Assembly (NCBI GenBank): GCA_000827325.1
Contig: KN832886.1
Location: 218,925 to 282,924 of the forward strand
DNA from: Oidiodendron maius Zn
Taxonomy: Eukaryota > Ascomycota > Leotiomycetes > Myxotrichaceae
Direction of reading: 5' to 3'
Length of the DNA stretch: 64,000 nt
How positions within the stretch are numbered: position 1 is the first letter of the stretch; each line of letters opens with the position of its first letter. Positions 1-11,018 of this stretch are shown in pieces. A model generated the notes under the pieces. It saw only the letters and a program-made list of their open reading frames with translations. It was not told the DNA's origin and searched no databases. Both the position numbers and the translations under genes were made by a program.

Positions 1-543
1 ACCAGCCTCTATAGTCTCAAAGTTCGGACTCTGGAGCTTCAGTTCTATGTCTTTCTCATCTCTCTTTTCGGAACTTATACTATCTACTCTAGATAATCCT
101 TTCAAAGTATTCTTTTGGTTGCAGATATAGTTCCAGTAACGCCTCGAGTTGCGATAACAATAAGGCTAGAGTAGTAATTGCACGATGCGACATGTACTGG
201 ATATGATAGCCAACCCTTCACGGCCGAAGTCGGTCATCCCGAATACTAGCTATTCGCAGTCCAAATAGCCAAGATATTCGTTGTCGTCAAAATTCATCAC
301 ACACGAACGATAATCCGTCTCGTTAAAGGACGGCAAATTGTAAGAAGCATATGCGTGCTAATTGGATTAGTAGATTCTCATTATTAACAGAAGAATAATA
401 AAATAACCTATCAGTGCATGGACAATTAAAAAGACCCATAATTCTGGACCTATCATATTTTTCAAGAGTATCAAAGTCTGAACATCGTATAGCAACGCAG
501 ACAAACAATTTATATTATAATTATTTAAAGCAAAGATTCAGGT
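1..543. other. Left-edge intergenic stretch, no gene seen
   Basis: AT-rich DNA downstream of the first FAD oxidase, which ends by pointing toward the window edge. The longest open frame is about 60 codons, has no recognisable motif and contains runs typical of non-coding DNA. I see no RNA gene or repeat here. Confidence 0.6.
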
Positions 544-2184
544 TCAAGAAGGAATTTTGAACCCTCCAGGAACCAGATGTTGAAATACGTTGTGAGGATC
601 AACTTTCGCTTTCAGCTTCTGCAGCCGCCTTACACTCGCTGGGCCATAGCTCGCAATGACGTCCTGCCACGGCGCTGCATAGTTCAGGTAGATGTACGGG
701 TCATAGGCGCCGAGCTTCTTGGCTTCGTTCTCTATGGTATCCAAAAGATCGCGCGCCAGGGCGTATATCTGCTCGTTCTGCGATGGGTCGGTCCAGGATG
801 GCGAGACCAGACACACGGCGAGCGACTTGGTGTTGCCAGCAAGTCCTAGGGCGTTTTCGGTAGCTCCACGTGCGTAGATCTGCGGTGGGAGGGGCTCTAT
901 GATCACGGTCCAAGTCACCCCTGGAAGGTCCCTGATTGATGCTACGCTGTTATTGAATGCGTTGAAAGTGGCCAAGAGCATTTCTTCCGTGGGTACATAT
1001 GTAGTTGTTGCAGTGAGGTATCTATTTCGAGTCAGTGAGAAGAGCCAAAACCCTTTTTAAAAAAAATTTGGGATAAAGCAGACAGGAGAGAGATGGAAAT
1101 GCATACTGCTGAACTTGTGGCGGCTGTGCAGCGGCCCCTGCCACAGCGATCGTCGACATATTAACAACTGCAACCTCGAGAGGAGCTAAGTTTGGCAGAT
1201 TCACGATATCCCGGTAGTACTCTGGGGTGCTGTTACCTTGCGGCTTTGTGTAAACAAGCTCGTTCAAGGTGATAGGGACAGTCTGGTTCAGTGGCTGCGA
1301 GATGCCCCAACCGAACAGGTAAGACGCATTCTCATCGTAGTTCTGTGGCTGCATGATTCGAGAGTAGATGCTGACCTGGTCTTTGACTGAGGCAAGAGTA
1401 TTATCAGTTGTAGTCGTCCATATGGGGCCTTGCTCGAAGGCCGCCAGAGTCACACCAGTAACCACACCGAAGTTGTTCGATCCGCCGCGCAGCCCCCACC
1501 AGAGATCTGCATTGCAGCTCTCACTGGCTTCCACGATAGAGCCATTGGCGAGCACGACCTCATACGAGAGTGCTTGGTTGCAAGCCCAACCATAGCGAGG
1601 ACCAAAAAAGGAAATGCCTCCACCGAGAGTCAGTCCTCCCACACCTACTCCTGCAACGCGACCACCAACAGCCATAAGACCATAGGACTCTAATGTCGAA
1701 TATACGACATCCCAGGTCGCACCTACGCCTACAGACACGCTCGAATGCCGAGTGTTGACCTGGATCGAGTCGAGACCGCGCAGGTCAATGGTCACGCCCG
1801 AGGGCGCACTCGAAGCACCAGGGAACCAAGTGTGTCCTCCGGATCGAATGGCGAAGATACACGAGTCGCGCCGGGCCAGATATGAGACAATTTGGGACAC
1901 CTCTGCTGAGCATTGCGGCGTGACAAAACACAACGGGTGGACTGACGATGCCTGGGGCGAGAAATACGACGATAGCTCTGTGTTGTATCCCGAGCTGCCT
2001 GGAAGCAAGACGTTACTGGCGCCGATAAGAGCAGTCAAGCCCTCACACTGTATCCAGGCACAAAGTTAGCCAAAAGGGAGAGAGGGATATCGATCAGACG
2101 GAATTGGGGAAAAGAAAAGAAAAGAGAAGAAAAGGGACGGGGGATCGTTACGCATAGTTGACGGAGACTGAGATGATTGGCCAT
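544..2184 (-). CDS. FAD-linked (BBE-like) oxidoreductase 1
   Basis: Predicted 483-aa flavoprotein of the berberine-bridge-enzyme-like family, which oxidises C-O or C-N bonds or forms rings in natural-product pathways. Exons by eye: 2184-2152, 2047-1107 and 1021-544. The joins are TGC|TGT, giving a Cys-Cys pair common at the N-terminus of this family, and CA|A. The FAD_binding_4 part carries RSGGH at about residue 79-83, whose His is the usual 8-alpha covalent flavin link. It is followed by GVGGLTLGGGISFFGPRYGW. The BBE C-terminal domain has YLNYAAPWQ and ends with PGGFKIP. The N-terminus is short and not a clear signal peptide. The ATG at 2184 was chosen because intron 1 then joins in phase with the CC motif. 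The gene is paralogous to the oxidase at 16.5-18.2 kb. Substrate unknown. Confidence 0.88.
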
Positions 2185-2297
2185 GTTTGCTTTCTTATTA
2201 GGGAAAGCAGCAGAGAGAGACACGAGAGGAGAGGGTTCAGACGGCCGCCCAGATGGTGAGATCAAACCTGCTCGTGGATCGATCTCGGAGGTCTGCT

Positions 2298-2309
2298 CTT
2301 TATATACCC
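2298..2309 (-). promoter_or_regulatory. TATA-like element of FAD oxidase 1
   Basis: Read on the minus strand this is a TATATAAAG-type sequence about 115 bp upstream of the ATG at 2184, a usual distance for a fungal core promoter. Position and sequence are the only support. Confidence 0.4.
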
Positions 2310-3217
2310 CAACCCTCCGGATCGCGCCCAATCACCTTTCGTGCCTTTTTAGATTGCTCTGTTTTGGGCTCTGGGCCGCCCGACCACCCGCTAGTGTGCG
2401 TATGCGTGGTATGGGATGCGGCTGGGGTCATCTGACTCCTCTTTTCTCTTCCACGCCATGGCCACGCAGCAACCACGCGAGGAAATCAATTAATGCCATG
2501 TGCTCGGAGACCCTCCCCACGCCGACGCCCTCCCTCCTGCCTTTTCGCACCAGATCTTCCACAACGCCATGCTTCTTTTTATAGATTCGAGCAGATAGTC
2601 AGGTACAACCCAACCCACGTGGCCGGGGTGTGGATCCCGAAGCCCCGAGATTGGATTGCAGGACTCCCCCGTTTTCTAACACGAGTCTCGAATGAGATGA
2701 GATAGCTCTAAGGAGTTCTGAGAAGCTGCATGTTTTCTCTGCATCGATCGAAAAGGAGGGATTAATAAAATTTGCTCAAATGCCCCTTCTCTTCGATTTC
2801 TAGAGTATTGCCTTTTCTTTTCTTTTCTTCTTCTCTTGGACGCCAATAGGGTAGCGGGCTCCCCTTTCCTGGGCCCTGCCACGTAGAAACCAGAAGGATT
2901 TGATTGCGGCGCATGTCGCACAACAGCGCATTCGGCTCGACCATGTCTCCGTGTGAGCGGGGTACAACACGGCTTGACCGGAGAAGGTACCCGATCTCAC
3001 TGCTACACATGACGAGGACAAATGCATGACAAGTAGGGCGGCTGGCTGGCTGGTCCACAGACAGGTTTCCTTATCTTGACATAGGGATTAATATTAGAAA
3101 AAGAAAAGAAATATTGAAAATTGCGCCAAGTTTTGTCCGTTCACTTTCATGCTTATTTATTCCGGACGATTTTATTATTCATTACTGATTTTTAGCTAGT
3201 TCAAGTACTTTGTTTTA
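2310..3217. other. Intergenic spacer, no gene seen
   Basis: Upstream region of FAD oxidase 1 and downstream region of the 7-TM gene. It has several CT/GA-rich tracts, such as the purine runs near 2100-2135 and 2810-2840, typical of fungal promoters. Open frames here overlap on both strands and show no family motif. Confidence 0.5.
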
Positions 3218-4676
3218 TCATACAGCTTGCTCTACCCGACTCTGAGTACTGCTCGATTTGGAGTGGTGGTCCACTTCTGATGGGTCACCCTGTATCGTCG
3301 TCTGCGTCTCGAGCAACATAGTATCCGTCAGCTCGTAGTAGTTATTCCGTCTGGGCGGCTGTTTTGAGCCGTAGCTGGCCAGCTTGAGCGAGTGGTCATT
3401 GGGGACATCCTTCGAGGGCACCGTGGAGTCGCGCGTGGGGCCACTTCTGCTCAGCAGCCGCGACCGTAGAGACTTTATGAACGCAGACCCGCCCACGTAG
3501 ATGGTCACGAATTGCGCAAAGGCGGGCATGCAGCCAACGATAAGCGCTATATTAGTCTCGATGAGTCTATGTGACGGCGCGTCAGTCCCCGCGTGGGGTT
3601 CGCGCTATTCGCAAGAGGCAATAAGAGATGGTGAAAGACATACGAGCACATGGTGGCTTGAGCACCTAGCCAACTAGAGTCCGTCGACGACATCAGTCTG
3701 ATCTTGATGATAAGTGACGCTATGCTAGCGCCAACTCCGCTAGAGAGAAGATAACTTAGCCCAGTTGTTTTTCCAAGACTAATAACGGGCAGTACTCACA
3801 GAAGAGCCGTAGAAAAGATGCCGAGAAGTTGAAAGCGTTGTCTAGGCATCAATTGGAGCTTCAAAAGAATCGGCAGAGGCAGAATGAAGATATAAATATC
3901 CAGCACAGTTGAGAAAGCACTCTGCACAGCTCCACCGAGGGCAAACGGCTTTGCATTAATCTCCAAGCTTTCCAGCAACGAATCCCAGGAGTGGCCTGGC
4001 TTCGGAGCTCCGTAGATGCCCGCCAGCGGGAACTCTGACAGATATAGGAGCAGCGTGACGAGGATACTAAGGTTGATGGCGAGCTTGAAGCGCTTTCCTA
4101 CCGCGAAGAGCTGGCCGTACAAGAGCAGGATGGCAGCCTTGGCGAAGAAGAATGCCGGGGCGAAGAAAATGGTCTGGACAAACAGGATCTTGAGCGACTC
4201 GCCATTGAAATCGCAGACCGGAGTGTCCCAGATATGTCGGTAGGAATTTGGTCCTGCAAAACGTCCAGAGTGAGAAGAGCGATCACTAGATGGGAGGGAA
4301 GGGGAGGGCTTCTTACGAGCAAGTATAAGGCCCGTATACGTGATGTTGTTTAAACAACCAATAAATGTCATATCTATAAAGTTTCAGTCAATTGGTTCTT
4401 AACTCGTTTTCGAGAAAACCTAGGATGTGCACAAAGAATAATAGATTATCAGCAAAGAGAACGTGTTGGTGAATACCTACAATCTGCAATCTTTAATTTA
4501 TGTCGATTGACGACAAGGCGTCCCAGCACAAAGATCGTCGAGAAGGCGGCCAAAACCACACTGACGATGAGAAGAGGTGGGAAGAGCGATGGCGGGTTGA
4601 TGAAATTGTATACGCCGTCTGGCGAGACTCCCGCCGGTATGGTGCACAGATCTATAGGTGCCGTCGTAGAAGCCAT
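3218..4676 (-). CDS. SAT4/Pth11-like 7-TM membrane protein 1
   Basis: Predicted 383-aa integral membrane protein of the fungal rhodopsin-domain (SAT4) family. Exons: 4676-4481, 4373-4317, 4253-3800, 3739-3644 and 3566-3218, all with GT-AG introns of 60-107 bp that keep frame. About seven hydrophobic segments are visible. The first is near residues 30-52. Another carries FFAPAFFFAKAAILLLYGQL, the usual third-helix region. The last ends in IETNIALIVGCMPAF, matching the family pattern E-x-N-x-A-x-x-x-x-C-x-P before a polar tail. The tail of about 85 residues is Ser/Thr-rich and presumably cytosolic. Members are orphan receptor-like proteins of unknown ligand and are often found beside secondary-metabolite genes. 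Its role with the flanking oxidases is inference. Confidence 0.82.
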
Positions 4677-5958
4677 AGTTGCTCGAAAAGAGGAGCGCCG
4701 GTCAGTCGGTCGGCTGGTCAGTCAGTTCGTTGATTGGTGAAAGATGTCAAGAATAACGTCCGTGCGCCCTCCCTCTTACTTTGGTTCCTTACTCTCTGAC
4801 TACCAGTATGCTGGGGAGTAAGGTTGAAATAGGGAATATTTATTGGGAGAGAGACCAAGTACTGAGCCTCCCTTTTACTTTTGGTGACACCTTTTTGGTT
4901 TGGGAAAGGGGGCTGGAGGGAGGGTAGACCTTGGGTTGGGGGAGGGGGGGGGTAGTATTTACCTCTCTTTTCGTGGAGCTGGACGGCTTTGGGGGTCAGA
5001 ACCGTTTACACTTTGTATTGTATGTAAGTTGTCGGCTGCGTCAAGTACTGCGCTAGACAAGGGATCCTTTAGAGTAATAAATATTGCGTTATTTACAGTG
5101 TAGGGTTTAGCCTGTTTTTGGTACTTACAACGGCCCAAACCTTTTGCTCGAGACCACTGTATATTATTACCATTGCTAATAGGGTGGAATTCCAGAAATG
5201 TCCCCATTCATATATATTAATAACATGGGGCGATCCCTGGTTCCAGCCCTCGGGTTTTCACACTCCCCATTGGACAATTTCGGCCTCAAAATGGTACGTG
5301 GTACTTTGTGCATGGCAATCCCTACAGCATATAAAACAAAAGCACCGAGGAAGCTTTCACATGCACACCCTCCTCAGGAAGAGGCCCTAGGGTGCTGTAC
5401 AGTAAAGGATATTCGATCATGCGTCTCGTATCACTGCGTCTGCGGTCATCCCACCCACACGTCTTTGTCCCACCAATCAAATGATGCGATGCCTTGTTCA
5501 GGTGCCAGGGATCGACTGTTAAAGTAACATTAGGAGACGCCTCTTCGCGAGCGATGCGACCCTAGGGAGCAGAGCACCCGAATTTCCTCCGTTACAGTAT
5601 CACCACACCAACATACACACACCCCCCAAAAGCAAATTTACTTGCATCGTCTTAACGTGTTGCAAATCGATGCATCATGACAGGAGTGCAAAATTACCTA
5701 TTTTAGCACCCCAAGCTTTACTTTTGGACACCATCATGCCCGATGGCCAGATTGGTCATTCAAGATTCTCTTCTTGGAAGCAAGAGGGCCTTAAAAAGGA
5801 AACCGAAGGAAGTTACGTTCCGAATGACTCGAGTCAGTGTGAGTTATGCCGATAGTCAGGAGATTTTTCCATAGCAAGCATTTCTTTCCTTATTCAAGAG
5901 CAAGCTACATAGGCCATACGATTCTATCTCATAGTCGAGCGAGCCCATCCAGCCTACT
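4677..5958. other. Intergenic spacer, no gene seen
   Basis: Contains a G-rich tract near 4900-4952 including a run of about nine G. The rest is mixed-composition DNA between the 7-TM gene start and the end of P450 1. Short open frames overlap each other and none shows a domain motif. Confidence 0.5.
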
Positions 5959-7575
5959 CTAGGCTGGTGTTTCTCTCCTCCTGATCTTAATGCAAGCCTT
6001 CATCGGCGGGAGGCGGAAATCGCCATACCACGGCCCCTCGACCTTGGCAGTCTGTCTTTCAAAATCATATTTCAAAATAGCATCAGCAAGAATGAGTTTC
6101 AGCACGGTAGCGGCAAAGTATCGGCCTGTACAGGCGTGCTTCCCGTGGCCAAAGACGAGAAAATCAGGACTGGTGACTGTGAAATTATTGGGGATGCGCT
6201 TCATGTTTATATTATTACTTCCTTGTTCTTTTTCTTCTCCTTCACTTCGTTGCTGTTGATGCTGTTTTCTGCGCAGCTCGGAAAACCGAAAAGGCATAAA
6301 TGTATCAGCGTCAGCGTATATGCTGTCGTCCCGCATGACAGGGTAGACTGGTACAGAGATGTGTGTGCCTTTGGGAAGATGCACGCCAGACGGCGTAGTC
6401 AGCCCGTTCTCAGCGAGCACAACACGTCTGAGACCCACGGCGAGGACTGAGTTCAACCGCGCGCTCTCACGCATGATAGAGTCCAGCTTCTCGAGCTCAG
6501 CAACCGCCCGCTTGGTCCACTGCCCGCCGTGTGCGGCAAGTACTGATGTGATCTCTTCGCGCAGCTCGTCGAGGACCTTGGGTTCACACGCTGCGAGGTC
6601 AAACATAGCCCATGTCGCGAAGAGGGATGATGTATGTAGGACTGCAAAGTTGAGGATCAGCAGACGATCTGCCAAACTCTCGCTCCGCCACATGTATGGG
6701 TCACCAAATGCCTTTGCCTGCTGGATCGCCCACTGGAGGAAATCATTAGGCTCCGGATCAATCGATTTATCCTCAGGATTTGCTTGACGTGCATCGTAAT
6801 CGCGCAATCGTTTTTCAATCTCTGCTAAGACGATTTTCCGGAACCGTCGCGTATGGATACGGTTCGGGATGGTGACGAAAGGGGCGATGAGGGGCCGTAA
6901 TGGCTCCCAGAAAAGATTTAGAATCGAGGCGCTGAAGGGCACATCTATAGCAAAAGCCATGCCATTATTGACTAACCCAGGGTCCCGACAATATGGAGCA
7001 CCAACGATAGCGCGATTCGCGACCCCACCGACGATATGGCGCACCGTTTCGAAGACGCACACCTCCTTCCACTTGGACGTGTTGGTACCCCAATACTCAT
7101 CAAAGGCCCAATTTACCTCATCTGATAGAGCAGGTATCAGAACACCAGCCTGAGGCGTCATAATCGTTCGGATGATTGTATCATAACGCGCCGCTCTATT
7201 TAACCTCGGGTTCATGAACGTGTGATCAGTCTGGTAGATCTGAGCGGCGCGCTCCTTGAAGCTGAGTATATAATCTGGCTGTTCAGTGACAAACTCTATC
7301 TCGGAATACGGCAGCATGACGCTGTCGCCTCCGCTAACGACAGGGAGAATGACGGCGCGGTCGCGATACTGCGTGTAGGCCTGTTCCATGGCAGCCTTGA
7401 AGTTCAACGTGTTGCGCCATTTTGCTTGAAAGATGGGGAATAAGTCGTTCTTGCGCGCTCCGATGACGGGAAGGTTAGGGAGACGACGGCAGTGCTTGAT
7501 GAACGATACCAGAGAATAGACGATACAAGAGCTCAGGAGTAGGGCAGCAGGGCGGATAAGAAACTCAGAGAGCAT
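5959..7575 (-). CDS. Cytochrome P450 1 (single exon)
   Basis: Predicted 538-aa membrane-anchored heme monooxygenase. The heme loop FGHGKHACTGRYFA near the C-terminus matches FxxGxxxCxGRxxA, with the Cys as heme ligand. The K-helix ExxR is ESAR and the meander is MPFRFSELR. The I-helix region has FAVLHTSSLFA in place of the usual AGxxT, a pattern I associate with the ent-kaurene-oxidase-like fungal P450s (CYP503/CYP68 side). The frame opens further upstream only through a TTG; the first ATG (7575) begins MLSEFLIRPAALLL, a good hydrophobic ER anchor. No intron is needed, unlike the other two P450s here. A short Gln/Glu-rich insert lies between the meander and the heme loop. Substrate cannot be read from sequence. 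It lies next to an SDR, so stepwise oxidation of one scaffold is plausible. Confidence 0.92.
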   Translation of the reverse strand: MLSEFLIRPAALLLSSCIVYSLVSFIKHCRRLPNLPVIGARKNDLFPIFQAKWRNTLNFKAAMEQAYTQYRDRAVILPVVSGGDSVMLPYSEIEFVTEQPDYILSFKERAAQIYQTDHTFMNPRLNRAARYDTIIRTIMTPQAGVLIPALSDEVNWAFDEYWGTNTSKWKEVCVFETVRHIVGGVANRAIVGAPYCRDPGLVNNGMAFAIDVPFSASILNLFWEPLRPLIAPFVTIPNRIHTRRFRKIVLAEIEKRLRDYDARQANPEDKSIDPEPNDFLQWAIQQAKAFGDPYMWRSESLADRLLILNFAVLHTSSLFATWAMFDLAACEPKVLDELREEITSVLAAHGGQWTKRAVAELEKLDSIMRESARLNSVLAVGLRRVVLAENGLTTPSGVHLPKGTHISVPVYPVMRDDSIYADADTFMPFRFSELRRKQHQQQRSEGEEKEQGSNNINMKRIPNNFTVTSPDFLVFGHGKHACTGRYFAATVLKLILADAILKYDFERQTAKVEGPWYGDFRLPPMKACIKIRRRETPA

Positions 7576-8001
7576 GTTGGGTGGGAGAGGCACCAAGAAG
7601 AAAAAGGACTAGATGTCAGCAACGAAGCTGTGAGCAAATGACGACGATACGCACCGGACGAGCTTTTACTCAGGAATACTCGGCCCGCAAAACCTCCAAG
7701 CTGGAGCTGAATCAGCTGACATGTGTAGGTCCCAGTGCCGGACTTTACAAGTGCCAATCTGCGAAGCTAAACGGATGATGTTGCCATTGATGCAGGATTT
7801 CGGGCGGAAGTAACCCTGATTCAGACATGGGAAAGCGTATCTGCCGGTAAATGGGGATAGGGTCATTCGCCGAGTGAACCAATCGTCGTTGCCTGCTTTC
7901 CACTATCTGCTGTGGAAGAGTCTCCCGCTCGGGCCCCCGGGGGGGAGGGAGGGGGGTATTCGGTGTGGACCTGACTTAGGAATACTAGAGGTGCATTTGT
8001 A

Positions 8002-8190
8002 CAGTCCCTGGCCGGGAAAATGGCCCACTCAAAAATATAGCCATTCAAAAGCCTTACTGCTGCCAATATAAGTATATAAAAGTGGCCTGGATTACCTTCT
8101 TGGGCAACGATTTCGTCTAATATTACCTATGTAAGTAATGGACAATCAAGTTTGCCATTTTGGGTGGGCCATTTTCCCGGCCAGGGACTG
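8002..8190. mobile_element. MITE, family A, copy 1
   Basis: A 189-bp non-coding element whose ends are near-perfect inverted repeats: CAGTCCCTGGCCGGGAAAA at the left and its complement at the right, extending about 28 bp to GTGGGCC. It is flanked by TA on both sides (8000-8001 and 8191-8192). TA flanks and CAGT ends fit a Tc1/mariner-type non-autonomous element. A second copy lies at 10.6 kb. Confidence 0.88.
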
Positions 8191-8192
8191 TA

Positions 8193-8834
8193 CAATGGGT
8201 ATGGGGACATCAGCTAGCATATGTCGATGCATGCAACCAACAATGCATAAATGTATTAATGTGGCACAGCAAACCTTTTCTCGTCTTCATAGAGGTCAAA
8301 GTAGAGAAAAGGTAAGTACTCCGTACTAGGGACGCGCTAGCTATCCCTCGTCCGGCAGCTACTGTACAGCTAACAGCTAACTACTGCACGTACGGTTACC
8401 AGGGGGTGGGGTCGGTCCGCGCGGATGCTTGTGCTCCGAAACCTTGGATTTTTTGCGTCGATGGCTGAGGACGCTAAGCTAGATATAGAAGATAATCAAG
8501 ATATACGAAGGTAGAGGCATGATTACGTAGTACAAATGTTTTTATCCTACTACTAGATGATTTTGCCCTTGACAATATAGTATTTATGTAGTAAACGACG
8601 TTCTGGCTATGTACCTAACTATAAGAGAGCCCCTGTTACATCCTACTTGATATAGAAGTATCGAAAATGCATTGGCAGATGCAGTTCTTTTATCACTGTG
8701 ATACCAAGTCCTCGATGGGACTTTTGAATGACATTTAAAAGTTTGATATTAATTAAACTACTTGACTCGGCCTGAATGGACGGCACATTCCCAAGTGCAG
8801 TGAACTACCCTCGAGCCTTCCTTGAATCCCACCC
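8193..8834. other. Intergenic spacer, no gene seen
   Basis: AT-rich 3' side of the SDR gene. Near 8340 there is a short match (TATCCCTCGTCCGGCA) to the end of the MITE at 50.0 kb, possibly a solo terminus of that family. Nothing else is recognisable. Confidence 0.4.
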
Positions 8835-9950
8835 TCACTCCCAGGCAGCCAGGACAGTCTCTCCTTCTTTCAGTTGTGTATAGCGTATACTTTCTTTCCA
8901 CACCAGCTCTCTCTTCTGGGCATCCCTCGACTCCTCGCCCGTCTCCAGCGGCTCATCACCATTGAAATACAGATCCTTAGGGTACTGGCCTAGGACCTCA
9001 TTTGAATCGAAAGCCGCCTGCAAGACATGTGATGCTGACTTCTGGGTTGGGCGCAAGGGCGAGTTTGACATCAGGAGCAATGTAAGAGGCAATATGATCT
9101 GGAATAGCAGCACGCGGATGAACCACGATGCGTGACGCTGTAGGCTGGTACTCATGGCTCCGGGGTCGACGCCCAAGATGCACACGTTCTTCAACTGAGG
9201 ATCTGTGTTCATGCGGTGCTGGAGCTCGTGCATCATCATAGTCAAGCAGAGCTTGGCTGCACCGTAACGACGGTATCCGCTGCGCCAGGTCGGGTCCTCT
9301 GTTGCAGAACTCCATTTTCCCTTGGCAATTGCTTCAAAATTATCTTTGTCGCTGATCATGGGGTTGTATTTGTCGTCGATGAAAGCTTTGCTCGAGTCAT
9401 TCCGCTTGTCATTAGGACTGAGTTGGGGAAAAGACGCCTGTCAGCTTATTCCTCAAAGCATCTGAGCGAGGCCAGGGAATGCTTACTCATGAGACTGACT
9501 GCCAACTATCACGATTCTGCCGGCATCCTTGTCGATGCTCTTCAGCAAGAGTAGCGTCAAGAGCCAGTGTCCCAGATAATTGGCGCTGAACGTAGTATCG
9601 AATCCATCCTTCGTCCAGGTCTGTTTGCCGAAATCCTGGAATCCAGCATTGAGGACAAGAGCTCTTATCTGGGGGATCTTACCCTCTGAAACTCGCAGGT
9701 TGATGGCTTCAGCGGCTTTGCGGACACTATCGAGATCGGTTAGGTCTATCGAGATAGCTTCATGAGGGTGCTTTGAGCTAGTGGCGAGCACGGAATCGAG
9801 TGCAGGCGCATGCGCCGCATCTCGGACAAGGTAGAGGCCATGGTATGCTGAGAACTCGGGCTTGGAAACAATCTCCTTTGTGATAGCACTTCCAAGACCG
9901 CCGTTGGCGCCTGTGACGATGATGGTACCTTTGGCAGTAGTTGATTCCAT
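8835..9950 (-). CDS. Short-chain dehydrogenase/reductase
   Basis: Predicted 348-aa NAD(P)-dependent SDR. Exons: 9950-9487 and 9417-8835, joined through a 69-bp GT-AG intron. The Rossmann motif TGANGGLG is near the N-terminus, with LNAG mid-domain, NYLGHW, the catalytic Ser region IVGSQSH, and YGAAK as the YxxxK pair. A hydrophobic stretch (WFIRVLLFQIILPLTLLLM) follows the NAG/YxxxK core. The layout resembles fungal SDRs of the retinol dehydrogenase/WW-domain oxidoreductase type. It would reduce a ketone or oxidise an alcohol on a small molecule. The ATG was chosen because it sits directly before the nucleotide-binding motif. It lies between two P450s in a tailoring-enzyme block. Substrate unknown. 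Confidence 0.88.
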
Positions 9951-10265
9951 CTTGTGCGGCACGGGACCTCTGATGTCTAGGTATAGGTAGGGTAGTTGGT
10001 GGTTGCTAGTTGGTACTCTCCCCACCCCTAAATAAATGTAACAGTAGGTCTACAGAGCACAGACATTCTACCATACAATACCCCCCGGCCAAGAGGGCCC
10101 ACTATTACATTTATGTAGGGGAGTAGTTTTGGCGCTTGTTTGAAATAGAGTCGAACCAGACCCGGATGAGGGAAAAATAGGGTAGTGTGTTCCAGACTAC
10201 ACAGTAATTGTAACACGAAAAACCACTGAACATTGGAACGATGCGTTGTTACTAATTTGCCCGGT

Positions 10266-10395
10266 GGCACGGAGCGTAGGGTAAATAAATGCATACCCTG
10301 CTCTTCGCTTCAGGGCGTTCTTGACCAATATAATACATAGAAGGTCCTAGAAGCGAAGAGCAGGGTATGCATTTATCTATCCAACATACCAAGTA
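10266..10395. repeat. Inverted-repeat element, family B, copy 1
   Basis: Two arms of about 35-45 bp face each other: ATGCATACCCTGCTCTTCGC at 10289-10308 and its complement at 10352-10371, separated by about 42 bp. The right arm continues to TACCAAGTA. A very similar arm recurs at 19.04 kb with a single visible mismatch over about 44 bp, so this is a dispersed short element rather than a chance hairpin. Confidence 0.75.
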
Positions 10396-10595
10396 AATAA
10401 CATACAGTAACGGGGTGGGAAGAGAAGGGCCGATTATGAATATTGTAATTTAATTTTGACAAAAAAAAAATTGTAATTGAAAAAGTTAATAATAAAAAGT
10501 TTATAAAAAAATAAAATATTTAAATTAATATTTCCTAATCCGTCCACCAAGCAAAACTAAACTCGGAGAGGCACAATTATCGCAACTGCAACTTA

Positions 10596-10785
10596 CAGTC
10601 TGTGTACGGGAAAATGGCCCACGCAAAAATGTAGCCGTTGAAAAACCTCTCTGCTGTCAATATTAGTCTAAAAATGTGTTTGAGATTGCCTACTTGGGTA
10701 GTGACAGTATCCAATATTGCCTAACTAGGCAATATTGAGTCGAATTTTTTATTTTTGGGTGGGCCATTTTCCCGTACAGAGACTG
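10596..10785. mobile_element. MITE, family A, copy 2
   Basis: A 190-bp relative of the 8.0-kb element. It has inverted ends CAGTCTGTGTACGGGAAAA and complement, the same inner arm AAAATGGCCCAC, a related interior, and TA at both flanks. It diverges from copy 1 mostly in the outer CCTGGCC/TGTGTAC bases. Found between the SDR and P450 2. Confidence 0.85.
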
Positions 10786-10788
10786 TAT

Positions 10789-10815
10789 CTGTGCTGTGCT
10801 GTGCTGTGCTGTGCT
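10789..10815. repeat. 5-bp tandem repeat (TGTGC)n
   Basis: About five perfect copies of a GTGCT/TGTGC unit directly abut the right flank of the family A MITE. A simple microsatellite with no sign of function. Confidence 0.8.
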
Positions 10816-11018
10816 ACGCTAATGTTTGCAGGTATTCACAATCAGAGAACCGATACTGATGCTAATACGAAAATTAATACTAGGAATACTTGTTTTGGAT
10901 TGTGGGCCCATGCAGCAATCATAACAAAGTGTGTCTCGCATGTGAAGATCGATCACGGCGAGCTTCTTCAGGGGAATCCCAGGTAGTGGATTGACGAGTT
11001 CCAGAACAAAACTGCTAT

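Noticed and set aside
2177-2584. A 135-codon plus-strand frame upstream of FAD oxidase 1
   Set aside because: Low-complexity promoter sequence with overlapping frames on the other strand and no motif.
7575-7596. Longer N-terminus for P450 1
   Set aside because: The upstream extension begins at TTG; the ATG at 7575 gives a normal membrane anchor.
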